Of a stretch of 64,000 nt of DNA, positions 24,950 to 33,164 are shown one piece after another. Positions within the stretch are counted from its first letter, which is position 1. Every line of letters starts with the position of its first letter. This DNA comes from Candidatus Moranbacteria bacterium GW2011_GWC2_40_12 (GTDB taxonomy: Bacteria > Patescibacteria > Paceibacteria > Moranbacterales > UBA11712), in the NCBI GenBank assembly GCA_000995965.1, contig LBYD01000001.1:1-64000 (forward strand), given 5' to 3'. The notes beneath the pieces are model-generated. The model had not been told where the DNA came from, made no database searches, and was given only the letters and a program-made list of their open reading frames with translations. Made by a program: the position numbers and the translations under genes.

Positions 24950-25318
24950 ATGACAGTCCGAACCTACCTTTGGGGAATGCGCCTCAGCACTCTTGCGGCG
25001 TTGGCCGCCTTGGGGGCAGTTCTATATTATGTTGATCCTGTCCGGGATGGAATTCTGGGAAGAGTGCTTTTCTATGTAAGCTTATTTTTCTCAATTACGG
25101 GAATGGCCACTCTTTTTTTATTTTGGGTCCGAAGACGATGGAATGTGAATGAAGTGGTCTACCAAAATGTCGGATTGAGTTTCCGCCAGGGAATGCTCGT
25201 GGCTTTCGCTGTTTGCGGAATGTTTGCCCTTCAAAGTTTCCGGCTTCTTGTCTGGTGGGACGCGGGGATAGTGATTGCGGGAATTCTGCTAATTGAATTG
25301 TGGTTTTTATCTAGATAA
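24950..25318 (+). CDS. Small membrane protein, function unknown
   Basis: 122-aa protein with four hydrophobic segments (about 11-28, 38-60, 77-95, 98-118). The family is not recognised. The N-terminal RTYLWGMRLSTLAALAALG is reminiscent of a conserved CPR membrane protein but was not checked. The ATG is directly preceded by the palindrome, with no Shine-Dalgarno. Confidence 0.6.
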   Translation: MTVRTYLWGMRLSTLAALAALGAVLYYVDPVRDGILGRVLFYVSLFFSITGMATLFLFWVRRRWNVNEVVYQNVGLSFRQGMLVAFAVCGMFALQSFRLLVWWDAGIVIAGILLIELWFLSR

Positions 25319-25321
25319 TTT

Positions 25322-25455
25322 CAAAGAATTGCGAATTTGGAATTGGGAATTGAGAATGGGAATTTTGAATATCGAATAAAAGGAAAAAATATATTCTCTC
25401 AATTCTGTATTCCCATTCACAATTCAGAATTCTCAATTCTAAATTCTATATTTTT
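25322..25455. repeat. AT-rich palindrome upstream of gyrB
   Basis: GAATTGCGAATTTGGAATTGGGAATTGAGAA-type left half mirrored by TTCTCAATTCT / CCCATTCACAATTC / AATTCTCAATTC right half. No gene; ends at the gyrB start. Confidence 0.7.
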
Positions 25456-27495
25456 ATGCCAAAGAAAAAGGAACAAAAATCAGCTGAGTATACAGCCAAA
25501 TCCATTCAAGTCCTTGAGGGTCTTGAGCCAGTCCGCAAGCGTCCGGGAATGTATATCGGGGGAACTTCCGTCGAAGGCCTGCATCATTTGGTCTGGGAAG
25601 TGGTGAACAACTCGATCGACGAGGCGATGGCGGGATACTGTAAAAATGTTGTGGTTGAGCTTCTTCCGGAAAATGTTGTCAAGGTGACCGACGATGGCCG
25701 CGGCATTCCGGTCGAAAAGCATCCCCAAACGAAAAAATCAACGCTAGAAACGGTGATGACCAAACTGCATGCCGGCGGAAAATTCGGCGGCGACGGATAC
25801 AAAATTTCCGGCGGACTGCACGGAGTCGGCGTGAGCGTCGTGAACGCGCTTTCCGAATGGACAAAGGCCGAAGTCCTGCGCGATGGAAAAATATGGACGC
25901 AGGAATACAAGCGGGGAAAACCAACGGGGCAAGTGAAAGCATCGGGAAAATCAAAAACAACGGGAACAATCATCACTTTTTCTCCGGATCCGGAAATTTT
26001 TCCGGAAATCGATTGGAATTGGGGAAAAATAGTCGATTATATCCGCCAACAGGCCTATCTCACGAAAGGCGTCAACGTGAAAATTTTCGACAAGCGGGAA
26101 GTCACGGACGAAAAAAACCTTCATCTTGAAAAACGAATTGGCTTTTGTTTCGACGGGGGAATCGCGTCCTATATAAAATTTCTGAACCGCGGGAAAGAAG
26201 TGAAAAATTTCCGGCCATTTTACGTTGAAAAAACAGTGAGCGACGTTTATGTCGAAATATCCCTTCAATATATCGAAGGCCTCAAAGAGCATCTTTATTC
26301 TTTCGCCAACAACATTTTCACGACCGAGGGCGGAATGCATATCACCGGATTTCGGGCGGCTCTCACAAGAGTGCTGAATGACTATGGCAAAAAAAGCAAC
26401 CTGATAAAAGAAAAAAATGGCGGCAGCCTCACAAGCGATGATGTTTTGGAGGGTCTCACGGCTGTGGTGAGCGTGAAGCTCAAAAATCCCCAATTTGAAG
26501 GACAGACCAAAACGAAGCTTGGAAACAACGATGTGCGCGGGATTGTTTCGTCGGTAATGTCGGAGGGATTTTCTGAATATCTCGAAAAAAATCCTAATGA
26601 CGCGAAAGCCATCATTGGAAAGTGCTTGATTTCCGCGCAAGCAAGACTTGCCGCCCAGGCCGCTAAGCAGGCTGTGATCCGCAAAGGAGCACTCGAGGGA
26701 ATGACTCTTCCCGGAAAATTGGCCGATTGTTCGTCGCGCGACGCGGAGAAATGCGAGCTCTACATAGTGGAGGGTGACAGCGCCGGCGGATCTGCCAAGC
26801 AGGGACGGGATCGCAATTTCCAGGCTATTTTGCCGCTTCGGGGAAAAATTCTAAACGTTGAAAAAGCGCGCATCGACAAAATGCTCACCTCCCAGGAAAT
26901 AAAAAATCTCATCATCGCGATGGGGACAGGGGTGGGGGACCAGATGAATATCGACAAGATGCGGTATCACCGGATCATAATCATGACCGATGCCGATGTG
27001 GACGGATCCCATATCCGCACCTTGCTTCTTACTTTCTTCTATCGAAACTTCGAGGAGATAATCAAGCGGGGATATCTCTATATTGCCGCGCCGCCGCTCT
27101 ATCGCATCGCCAAAGGAAAAGAAGCCCATTACGCCTATAACGAGGAAGACAGAAGCGAAATTATTGAAGATCTTTTGAAAAGAAGCAAAGAAAAGCAAAA
27201 AAATGCGGCTAAGTCGAAGAAAAAAGATACGCAAGCAGAAGAGGAAATTGAAATCAGCGACGAGGAAAAAAAATCCGGAGTGAATGTCCAGCGCTACAAG
27301 GGCCTCGGGGAAATGAATCCGTCCCAGCTCTGGGAGACAACCATGGATCCCCAAAACCGCGTGATGTATCAGGTCAAAGTCGAGGACGCCGCCGAAGCGG
27401 ACAAGATTTTCGAAATTTTGATGGGCTCCGAAGTCGAACCGCGCAAACGCTTCATCCAGGCAGAAGCGAGAAGCGTTGCGAATCTAGACGTGTAG
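25456..27495 (+). CDS. gyrB: DNA gyrase subunit B
   Basis: Type IIA topoisomerase ATPase subunit, 679 aa. The GHKL domain has EPVRKRPGMYIGG, EVVNNSIDEAMAG, VTDDGRGIPVE and GGLHGVGVSVVNAL. The transducer follows to about 400. The TOPRIM domain has YIVEGDSAGGSAKQGRDR (about 436-453) and MTDADVDGSHIRTLLL (about 511-526). The C-terminal QRYKGLGEMNPSQLWETTM is complete. A 40-residue Lys/Glu-rich linker interrupts the C-terminal part (about 575-610), within the normal range. EGDSAGGSAKQGRDR favours GyrB over ParE. gyrA is not in the window. Confidence 0.97.
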   Translation: MPKKKEQKSAEYTAKSIQVLEGLEPVRKRPGMYIGGTSVEGLHHLVWEVVNNSIDEAMAGYCKNVVVELLPENVVKVTDDGRGIPVEKHPQTKKSTLETVMTKLHAGGKFGGDGYKISGGLHGVGVSVVNALSEWTKAEVLRDGKIWTQEYKRGKPTGQVKASGKSKTTGTIITFSPDPEIFPEIDWNWGKIVDYIRQQAYLTKGVNVKIFDKREVTDEKNLHLEKRIGFCFDGGIASYIKFLNRGKEVKNFRPFYVEKTVSDVYVEISLQYIEGLKEHLYSFANNIFTTEGGMHITGFRAALTRVLNDYGKKSNLIKEKNGGSLTSDDVLEGLTAVVSVKLKNPQFEGQTKTKLGNNDVRGIVSSVMSEGFSEYLEKNPNDAKAIIGKCLISAQARLAAQAAKQAVIRKGALEGMTLPGKLADCSSRDAEKCELYIVEGDSAGGSAKQGRDRNFQAILPLRGKILNVEKARIDKMLTSQEIKNLIIAMGTGVGDQMNIDKMRYHRIIIMTDADVDGSHIRTLLLTFFYRNFEEIIKRGYLYIAAPPLYRIAKGKEAHYAYNEEDRSEIIEDLLKRSKEKQKNAAKSKKKDTQAEEEIEISDEEKKSGVNVQRYKGLGEMNPSQLWETTMDPQNRVMYQVKVEDAAEADKIFEILMGSEVEPRKRFIQAEARSVANLDV

Positions 27496-27582
27496 TCCAC
27501 TAGAAAATTCGGTTTCCAATTGAGAGATTTCATTGAAAAATGGCCATTTCAAGGCTTTTTTTTGTTGTGCTAAGTTCGACTA

Positions 27583-27611
27583 TTGACTAAATTCCTAAAA
27601 TATGCTAACAT
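27583..27611 (+). promoter_or_regulatory. Promoter of the hypothetical gene at 27671
   Basis: TTGACT (27583-27588), 17 bp, TAACAT (27606-27611). The upstream in-frame ATG at 27602 lies in the promoter, which fixes the start at 27671. Confidence 0.55.
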
Positions 27612-27670
27612 TACAAGTTGTCAATGAAGCCTTATTGGCAATGTTCCTAAAAATCAATTGGAGGTGCGAG

Positions 27671-28036
27671 ATGAAACAAGAACATCTCGAAAATTTACTT
27701 TGTCCGTCGTCAGTTTCACTCATTGGGGATTTGAAAGGTTTTTGCGAAGATTTACGCAAAGCTTTGAAATCCGAAAAGCAGCGCGAAGACCTGGAAGCTC
27801 TCGGTATTGTGTATACCGAACCGGAGTGCCTGGAAGAGGACTGGGATGACCAGACAACGACCATGGCATCATATTGCTTCAATGATTTCTGGACTTATCC
27901 CGAAATTTTTGAGGATATGCTGGAGCTTCTGGATAGCTACAGATGGGGTGACCATGAATTTTACAGGTTGCCTTATCCTGGCCGGGACATTCTATTTGTT
28001 ACCGAATATGGCGGACCGAAGTTGCTTTCGCTGTAA
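27671..28036 (+). CDS. Hypothetical acidic cytoplasmic protein
   Basis: 121 aa starting at the ATG at 27671. It is preceded by a strong Shine-Dalgarno (GGAGGTG at 27660-27666), which is rare in this window. The protein is acidic, with a Trp/Tyr-rich middle (FNDFWTYPEIFEDML) and RLPYPGRDILFVTEYGGPKLL at the end. No family was recognised. It stands alone, with its own promoter and terminator. Confidence 0.65.
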   Translation: MKQEHLENLLCPSSVSLIGDLKGFCEDLRKALKSEKQREDLEALGIVYTEPECLEEDWDDQTTTMASYCFNDFWTYPEIFEDMLELLDSYRWGDHEFYRLPYPGRDILFVTEYGGPKLLSL

Positions 28037-28129
28037 GAAATACCTCGTGAAGAAAATTTGTTCTTTGATTTAGAAAAGGATAGTTTAGAACATAGCTCGA
28101 ATGGATTTAAAAATCACGATTATTACTTT

Positions 28130-28162
28130 ACCGTCACTATGCTTAGAGGCGGTCTTTTTTTT
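28130..28162 (+). terminator. Weak terminator after the 27671 gene
   Basis: ACCG / CGGT arms with a 16-nt loop and a run of eight T (28155-28162). Confidence 0.4.
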
Positions 28163-28168
28163 GCCCGT

Positions 28169-28197
28169 TTGACACAATTTAATTCGTATTATAAGAT
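28169..28197 (+). promoter_or_regulatory. Promoter of the secE-nusG-rplK-rplA operon
   Basis: TTGACA (28169-28174), then TAAGAT (28192-28197) at 17 bp or TATAAG (28190-28195) at 15 bp. A hairpin with a T-run begins about 11 bases later. Confidence 0.6.
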
Positions 28198-28207
28198 ATG
28201 AGCAGAT

Positions 28208-28229
28208 AAAAAAGCCCCAAAGGCTTTTT
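28208..28229 (+). terminator. Attenuator-like hairpin in the secE leader
   Basis: AAAAAAGCC pairs with GGCTTTTT around CCAAA. It lies between promoter and secE, so it would stop the transcript unless anti-terminated. Confidence 0.55.
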
Positions 28230-28250
28230 AAAAAAGGCTCAACAGGGAAT

Positions 28251-28293
28251 CCTGAGACTAAGTCTTGGGAATTTCCCAAGACTTAGTCTCAGG
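28251..28293. repeat. Perfect 21-bp-stem palindrome before secE
   Basis: The 43-bp element reads CCTGAGACTAAGTCTTGG... and is exactly inverted around a single T. It ends 5 bases before the secE ATG. Confidence 0.92.
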
Positions 28294-28298
28294 AAACA

Positions 28299-28484
28299 AT
28301 GAACAAGCTTTGGACATTCACCAAAGAATCCCGCGCGGAGCTTCGGAAAGTCAATTGGCCCACCCGCGCGCAGACAATCAAATTCACCGGTGTTGTGATC
28401 GGAGTGAGTTTGGGAGTGGCGGTATTTCTTGGAGCACTCGATTATTTTTTTGAATATTTATCGAGAACGTTTATTGTGAAGTAG
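28299..28484 (+). CDS. secE: Protein translocase subunit SecE
   Basis: 61-aa single-TM subunit of the Sec translocon. It has the amphipathic family motif ELRKVNWPTRAQTIKFTGVV, followed by one TM segment (about 34-53) and a short tail. It is the short form typical of many bacteria. Its place before nusG and rplK-rplA is the universal order. Confidence 0.95.
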   Translation: MNKLWTFTKESRAELRKVNWPTRAQTIKFTGVVIGVSLGVAVFLGALDYFFEYLSRTFIVK

Positions 28485-28578
28485 ATTTACGAATTACGAA
28501 TCTCTTACGAATATACGAATAAAATTCGTAATTAGTATATTCGTAGAGCGAAGCGTATTCGTAATTCGTAATAAGTTC
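28485..28578. repeat. ACGAAT palindrome before nusG (empty site for the 36-bp element)
   Basis: Left half ACGAATTACGAATCTCTTACGAATATACG is mirrored by right half TATATTCGTAGAGCG...GTATTCGTAATTCGTAA. At GAAGCG/TATTCG it lacks the 36-bp element found at the matching point upstream of rplA. It ends a few bases before the nusG ATG. Confidence 0.88.
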
Positions 28579-29124
28579 ATGGCGAAGCAAACCCAACATC
28601 ACGGCCGCGCCTGGTATGCGATTCACACCTATTCCGGATATGAAGACAACGTGGCCAAAAATTTGAAACAGAGGATCGAATCACTTGATATGCAGGATCG
28701 AATTTTCGACGTGATGGTTCCCAAGGAAAAAAAGATAAAGATCAAAAGCGGCAAGCGGTCGGTTATCGAAGAAAGAATTTTTCCGGGATATGTTCTCGTA
28801 GAAATGGTGGTGACGGATGATTCATGGTATGTGGTCCGCAATACTCCTAATGTCACAGGTTTCATAGGGATCGGAACGACTCCAACGCCGATTGCCCAGC
28901 AGGAAATCGACCAAATGAAAAAAAGGATGGGTGTTTCCGAGCCGAAATACAAGATTGATGTTTTGCGCGGCGACGCGGTGAAAATTGTTGACGGGCCATT
29001 CAAAGAATTTGACGGGAAAGTTGACGAGATTGACGAAGCCCGCGGGAAAATAAAAGTTCTGGTCTCGATATTTGGGCGGGAAACTCCGGTGGAACTCGAT
29101 TTTTTGCAGATAAAGAAGATATAA
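28579..29124 (+). CDS. nusG: Transcription termination/antitermination protein NusG
   Basis: 181 aa. N-terminal NGN domain (WYAIHTYSGYEDNVAKNL, then FPGYVLVEMVVTDDSWYVVRNTPNVTGF) and C-terminal KOW domain (GDAVKIVDGPFKEFDGKVDEID). It binds RNA polymerase and ribosomal S10/Rho. Full length and intact. Confidence 0.97.
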   Translation: MAKQTQHHGRAWYAIHTYSGYEDNVAKNLKQRIESLDMQDRIFDVMVPKEKKIKIKSGKRSVIEERIFPGYVLVEMVVTDDSWYVVRNTPNVTGFIGIGTTPTPIAQQEIDQMKKRMGVSEPKYKIDVLRGDAVKIVDGPFKEFDGKVDEIDEARGKIKVLVSIFGRETPVELDFLQIKKI

Positions 29125-29228
29125 ATAACTCGCGAATTAAGTAGCGAATCGAAAGCGAATATGAGCGAACTTTCTAAAATGATTAGCTCTAAATTTGCGA
29201 TTAATTAGCTATTCATTAGCGAGTAGTT
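29125..29228. repeat. Imperfect palindrome between nusG and rplK
   Basis: AATAACTCGCGAATTAAGTAGCGAA on the left is inverted as ATTAGCTATTCATTAGCGAG on the right. Another repeat family from the ACGAAT elements, but the same position relative to the start codon. Confidence 0.7.
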
Positions 29229-29231
29229 ATT

Positions 29232-29654
29232 ATGGCAAAGAAAATTAAAACAATTGTCAAACTTCAAATCAAAGCCGGACAGGCCAATCCTGCTCCTCCG
29301 GTCGGGCCGGCTTTGGGACAGCACGGGCTCAATATCCAGGATTTTTGCCTGAAGTTCAACGAAGCCACGAAAGATAAAATGGGGGATGTGATTCCGGTCG
29401 AGATAACCGTCTATGAAGACAGAAGTTTTGATTTTGTTCTCAAAACTCCTCCAGCTGCCGAACTTCTCAAAAAGGCCGCCAAAATTGAAAAAGGTGCGTC
29501 TGATCCCCTGAAACAAAAAGTGGGAACAGTGACCAAAGAACAAGTCCGCAAAATTGCCGAGACGAAGATGGTCGATCTCAATGCGAATGACGTCCAGCAG
29601 GCGATGAAAATCATTGAGGGAACGGCCAGGAGCATGGGGATTAAAGTTGAGTAA
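29232..29654 (+). CDS. rplK: 50S ribosomal protein L11
   Basis: 140-aa L11. N-terminal domain KLQIKAGQANPAPPVGPALGQHGLN, and C-terminal rRNA-binding domain ending AMKIIEGTARSMGIKVE. Normal length. Binds the GTPase-centre rRNA (helices 43/44), which is intact in the 23S gene downstream. Confidence 0.98.
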   Translation: MAKKIKTIVKLQIKAGQANPAPPVGPALGQHGLNIQDFCLKFNEATKDKMGDVIPVEITVYEDRSFDFVLKTPPAAELLKKAAKIEKGASDPLKQKVGTVTKEQVRKIAETKMVDLNANDVQQAMKIIEGTARSMGIKVE

Positions 29655-29794
29655 TAATTTTACGAATTACGAATCTCTTACGAATATACGAATCAAAAAA
29701 TATTCGTAATCAGTACATTCGCAGAGTGAAGCGCCCGCCTGCAACGCTTTGCGCAGCAATGCGGGCAGGTATTCGTAATTCGTAAAGAGATATC
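29655..29794. repeat. ACGAAT palindrome before rplA with nested 36-bp insertion
   Basis: The same family as the element before nusG. Its right half is split between GAAGCG and TATTCGTAATTCGTAA by a 36-bp G/C-rich palindrome (29734-29769). Confidence 0.88.
29734..29769. mobile_element. 36-bp palindromic element, filled site
   Basis: Begins CCCGCCTGCAACGC and ends GCAATGCGGGCAGG. A second copy with one base difference is at 30758-30793, and a diverged inverted copy at 43687-43722. The nusG-upstream repeat shows the same flanks without it. Confidence 0.75.
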
Positions 29795-30439
29795 ATGGAA
29801 AAATCAGAAAGTATGCAATTATCAATAACCGACGCTATCGCTGAAGTCAAAAAATCAGCGGTCGCCAAATTTGACGAGTCTGTTGAGGCGCATGTTCGCT
29901 TGGCGATCGATCCGAAGAAATCGGACCAGCAGGTGCGCGGCGTGGCTGAGCTTCCGCACGGGACGGGAAAGAAAAAGAAGATCGCTGTTTTCACAACGAC
30001 GCAAAAGAAAGAAGCCGAAGAAGCGGGTGCGGATCTGGTCGGCGGTGAAGAGCTAATCGACAAAGTGAAATCTTCCGGAAAGATTGACGCTGACATTGCC
30101 GTTGCCACGCCTGAAATGATGCCGAAATTGGCGACAATAGCCAAAATTCTCGGTCCCAAGGGCTTGATGCCAAATCCTAAGAACAAAACGGTCACTCCCA
30201 AAGTAAAAGAAATCATTGAGGCGCTCAAAAAAGGGCGGGCTGATTTCAAAAATGACGATTCCGGAAATATCCATCAAGTCATCGGAAAAAAATCATTTGA
30301 AAACGTGAAACTCGAAGAAAATTTCAAAGTATTTTTGGAGGCGCTCCGGAAATCAAAACCGGAGGGAGTCAAAGGAAAATTCATTAAAAGTGTTTCGATC
30401 TGCTCAACGATGGGAAAATCAGTCAAAATAAGCCAATAA
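29795..30439 (+). CDS. rplA: 50S ribosomal protein L1
   Basis: 214 aa, a little shorter than the usual 225-235. The N-terminus is cut back: the family's usual lead of about 20 residues is missing. Core motifs are present: FDESVEAHVRLAIDPKKSDQQVRG, GPKGLMPNPKNKTVT and SVSICSTMGKSVKI. It binds the 23S L1 stalk and its own mRNA leader. The rest of the usual operon (rplJ, rplL) is absent; a promoter/terminator leader and the 23S gene follow. Confidence 0.96.
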   Translation: MEKSESMQLSITDAIAEVKKSAVAKFDESVEAHVRLAIDPKKSDQQVRGVAELPHGTGKKKKIAVFTTTQKKEAEEAGADLVGGEELIDKVKSSGKIDADIAVATPEMMPKLATIAKILGPKGLMPNPKNKTVTPKVKEIIEALKKGRADFKNDDSGNIHQVIGKKSFENVKLEENFKVFLEALRKSKPEGVKGKFIKSVSICSTMGKSVKISQ

Positions 30440-30469
30440 TGAAGCAATATTTTCTTTATTTGATAAGGG

Positions 30470-30498
30470 TTGACATTGTTTTCAAAAAATTATAGTAT
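30470..30498 (+). promoter_or_regulatory. Promoter after rplA
   Basis: TTGACA (30470-30475), 17 bp, TAGTAT (30493-30498). It could drive the 23S gene or an r-protein-type leader whose own gene is missing here. Confidence 0.6.
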
Positions 30499-30606
30499 TA
30501 CAAAGCGAAACAAAACTAATCCTTAGGCATTCTAAATGAGAAAATTTGTTGTCAGTCTAATAATAAGAAGCGGATAAACTTTTGCGTTTTTCTTTTGCGC
30601 TCGAGC

Positions 30607-30629
30607 CCGCTTCACTGGAAGCGGTTTTT
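30607..30629 (+). terminator. Terminator/attenuator between the 30470 promoter and 23S
   Basis: Perfect stem CCGCTTC ACTG GAAGCGG followed by TTTTTG. It lies about 100 nt after the promoter. Confidence 0.7.
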
Positions 30630-30637
30630 GTTTTTAG

Positions 30638-30944
30638 GTTACGAATTACGAAGCTATCACGAATATACGAATTACGAGTTTTTAGCGCCGAGACGTTGGC
30701 TTATAAAAGTTATAATTCAACGTTTCCGTGCTAAAGGGAACTTTGACAATTTATGTACCCGCCTGCAACGCTTTGCGAAGCAATGCGGGCAGGGGTGAAG
30801 CTGAAATTATGTTTTGATTCCAAGTCGGCGCGGGAAAATCCAAGCATAAGCCAAACAGCTTCAAAATATGGCGATTAGCATCAATTTAGTGGTTGCTAAT
30901 TGCTGGTCTGTATCGTTCGCACTCAAATGCGAGCGATGCAATTG
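30638..30944. other. Leader region of 23S rRNA without a gene
   Basis: 300 bp with no open frame. It holds a partial ACGAAT palindrome (30640-30680), a TTGACA (30743-30748) that may be a -35 box, a copy of the 36-bp palindrome (30758-30793) and a small hairpin near 30915-30945. There is no 16S gene or tRNA. Confidence 0.6.
30758..30793. mobile_element. 36-bp palindromic element, second copy
   Basis: Identical to 29734-29769 except for one base in the loop (CTTTGCGAAGC against CTTTGCGCAGC). It sits just after TTGACAATTTATGTA, where a -10 box would be expected. Confidence 0.75.
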
Positions 30945-31508
30945 CGATAGAGCGGTATTCATGAAGGGCGTATGGTGGATGCCTTGACTCAAGTGAGCGA
31001 TGAAGGACGTAGCGATCTGCGATAAGCCTCGGGGAGCTGATGAGCAAGCTTTGATCCGGGGATTTCCGAATGCGGCAACGCATCTCGATTCATATCGGGA
31101 TATTACTGTCTGAATTCATAGGACAGTGAAGCGTACCCAGGGAACTGAAACATCTTAGTACCTGGAGGAAAATAAATCCAAAAGATTCCGTCAGTAGTGG
31201 CGAGCGAAAGCGGAGAAGCCTAAACCGTTTCACTTCGGTGAAGCGGGGTTGCGAGATAATAACGTCCTATCTTGTAAAACGTTGAATATAGTTGTCAGCG
31301 TTTTACTCGACGGGAGTGAAGTTACAAATTGTTTTGTTAGCTGAACAATTCTGGAAAGTGAGACCAAAGAGGGTAATAGTCCCGTAAGCGAAAACGAAAC
31401 AACTTTATTGTTATTATTCTCAAGTAAGGCGGGACCGGAGAAATCCCGTCTGAAGCCGGGGCCACTATAGCTCCAAGGCTAAATATCACTTGAGATCGAT
31501 AGCGAACT

Positions 31509-31539
<31 letters not shown>

Positions 31540-31590
31540 GATGAGGGGAGTGAAATAGAACTGAAACCATATGCTTACGTAGAGTTGGAG

Positions 31591-31608
31591 CCCCGACGCA
31601 AGTCGGGG
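31591..31608 (+). repeat. CCCCGACGCAAGTCGGGG hairpin, copy 1
   Basis: An 18-base hairpin tip in the 23S exon. The same sequence recurs at 32976-32993, and with one base changed at 33355-33372 inside intron 1. Confidence 0.8.
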
Positions 31609-31665
31609 TGACAGCGTGCTTTTTGCAGAACGAGCCAACGAGTTAATTTTATGCGGCAAGTTTAA

Positions 31666-31884
31666 CCCAGCATTGAATTTATAAAGTAAAAAACTTTAAG
31701 GAGGTTCCACAGTGGGAGACAAAAAGGAAATGAAATTATGGTTAATCATCCTTAGTTGTCCCTTTTTATGGTATATGGCAATAGCTTTAATATTGTCATA
31801 TTTCTAAAGATAGAGGATCTCTACGGCGTGGCGTGCGGAAATACTTCGTGCGCCCGCCGCAACTTTATAAGTTTGATGCTGGGG
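31666..31884 (+). other. Enlarged helix 25 (IVS-like insertion) of 23S rRNA
   Basis: Outer arms CCCAGCAT (31666-31673) and ATGCTGGG (31876-31883), inner arms TATAAAG / CTTTATA. E. coli helix 25 is only some 20-25 nt. Helix 25 is a known site of intervening sequences cut by RNase III in other bacteria. This one carries a small open frame with its own ribosome-binding site. Confidence 0.75.
31712..31807 (+). CDS. 31-aa putative membrane peptide within helix 25 of 23S
   Basis: GTG start with a consensus Shine-Dalgarno AAGGAGG (31698-31704) at 7-nt spacing, ending TAA (31805-31807). The product is MGDKKEMKLW followed by a hydrophobic stretch (about 10-30), a charged head with a single TM helix. 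The match of signal, spacing and TM layout is unlikely to be random, but no expression evidence exists and the RNA would be structured. Low to moderate confidence as a gene. Confidence 0.4.
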   Translation: MGDKKEMKLWLIILSCPFLWYMAIALILSYF

Positions 31885-33164
31885 AAAACGTAGTGAAAGC
31901 GAGGCTTAATCGCCGAAAATAAGTCGCATGGATTAGACCCGAAGCCGGGCGAGCTACATATGAGCAGGGTGAACGCAGAGTAACATCTGCGGGAGGCCCG
32001 AACCCACGCGCCGTACAACACGCGGGGATGACTTGTGTGTAGAGGAGAAATTCCAATCGAGCTCGGCCATAGCTGGTTCTTCCCGAAATAGCTTGAGGGC
32101 TAGCGTCGGATAAATGATCACAGGAGGTAGAGCTACTGAATGAGGGATCGTGGAGCAATCCTAGGTCTCTCAACCAAACTCCGAATGCCTGATGATTTTA
32201 TCCCGACAGTCAGAACGTGGGGGCTAAGCTTCACGTTCGAGAGGGAAACAGCCCAGATCGCAGTCTAAGGTCCCTAAATCTATGTTAAGTGGTAAAGGAA
32301 GTGAAGTCTCCGAGACACCTAGGAGGTTGGCTCAGAAGCAGCCATCCTTTAAAGAGTGCGTAACAGCTCACTAGTCTAGAGATTTCGCGCCGAAAATTCA
32401 ACGGGGCTCAAACATAGTACCGAAGACGCGGACTCCAGCGCTTGCGCTGGTTTGGTAGGGAAGTGTCCTCATCTGCTGCGAAGCGGAAGGCGTGAGCCAC
32501 CGTGGAGCGTTGAGGAGTAAGAATGTTGGCATGAGTAACCGCAATGTGAGTGAGAACCTCACACGCCGAAAGTCCAAGGTTTCCTGGGCAATGTCGATCA
32601 ACCCAGGGTTAGGCGGTCCTAAGGCGAGGCCGAAAGGCGTAGTCGATGGACAGCCGGTTAATATTCCGGCCCCGCAATATTATTCGATGGAGTGACGTAC
32701 TCTAGTAGTCTCTGCCCCTTATTGGATTGGGGTAGGCGCATTGAGGACGTTCGCGAGGAAAATCCCGCGAGCACAAATCCAAGATGCGACTGGAAGTCCG
32801 ATTTATCGGGCGAACGGAGATGAGCAGGGTACCAGGAAAAACTTCTAAGGTTAATAATATTGCGTCCGTACTTAAAACCGACACAGGTGGACAGGGCGAG
32901 TAGCCCAAGGCGAACGGGAGAACCCTCGTTAAGGAACTCGGCAAAACAACTAGACGTAACTTCGGGAGATGTCTTCCCCGACGCAAGTCGGGGTGCAATT
33001 AAAGATTCCAAGCGACTGTTTATCAAAAACACAGGTCTCCGCAAACCCGCAAGGGGAAGTATGGGGGCTGACGCCTGACCAGTGCTGGAACGTTAACGGG
33101 AGCGGTGCAAGCCAATCCCCGAAGCGCCAGTGAACGTCAGCGATAACTATAATCGTTCTAAGGT

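Noticed and set aside
15967..29800. CRISPR array
   Set aside because: The repeats are single palindromes in different spacers, not regularly spaced direct repeats with unique spacers; no cas genes.
30640..30940. 3' end of a 16S rRNA gene before 23S
   Set aside because: No anti-Shine-Dalgarno region or other conserved 16S word is present.
32492..33078. Open frames inside 23S exons
   Set aside because: They coincide with conserved rRNA words; open frames in G/C-rich rRNA are common by chance.
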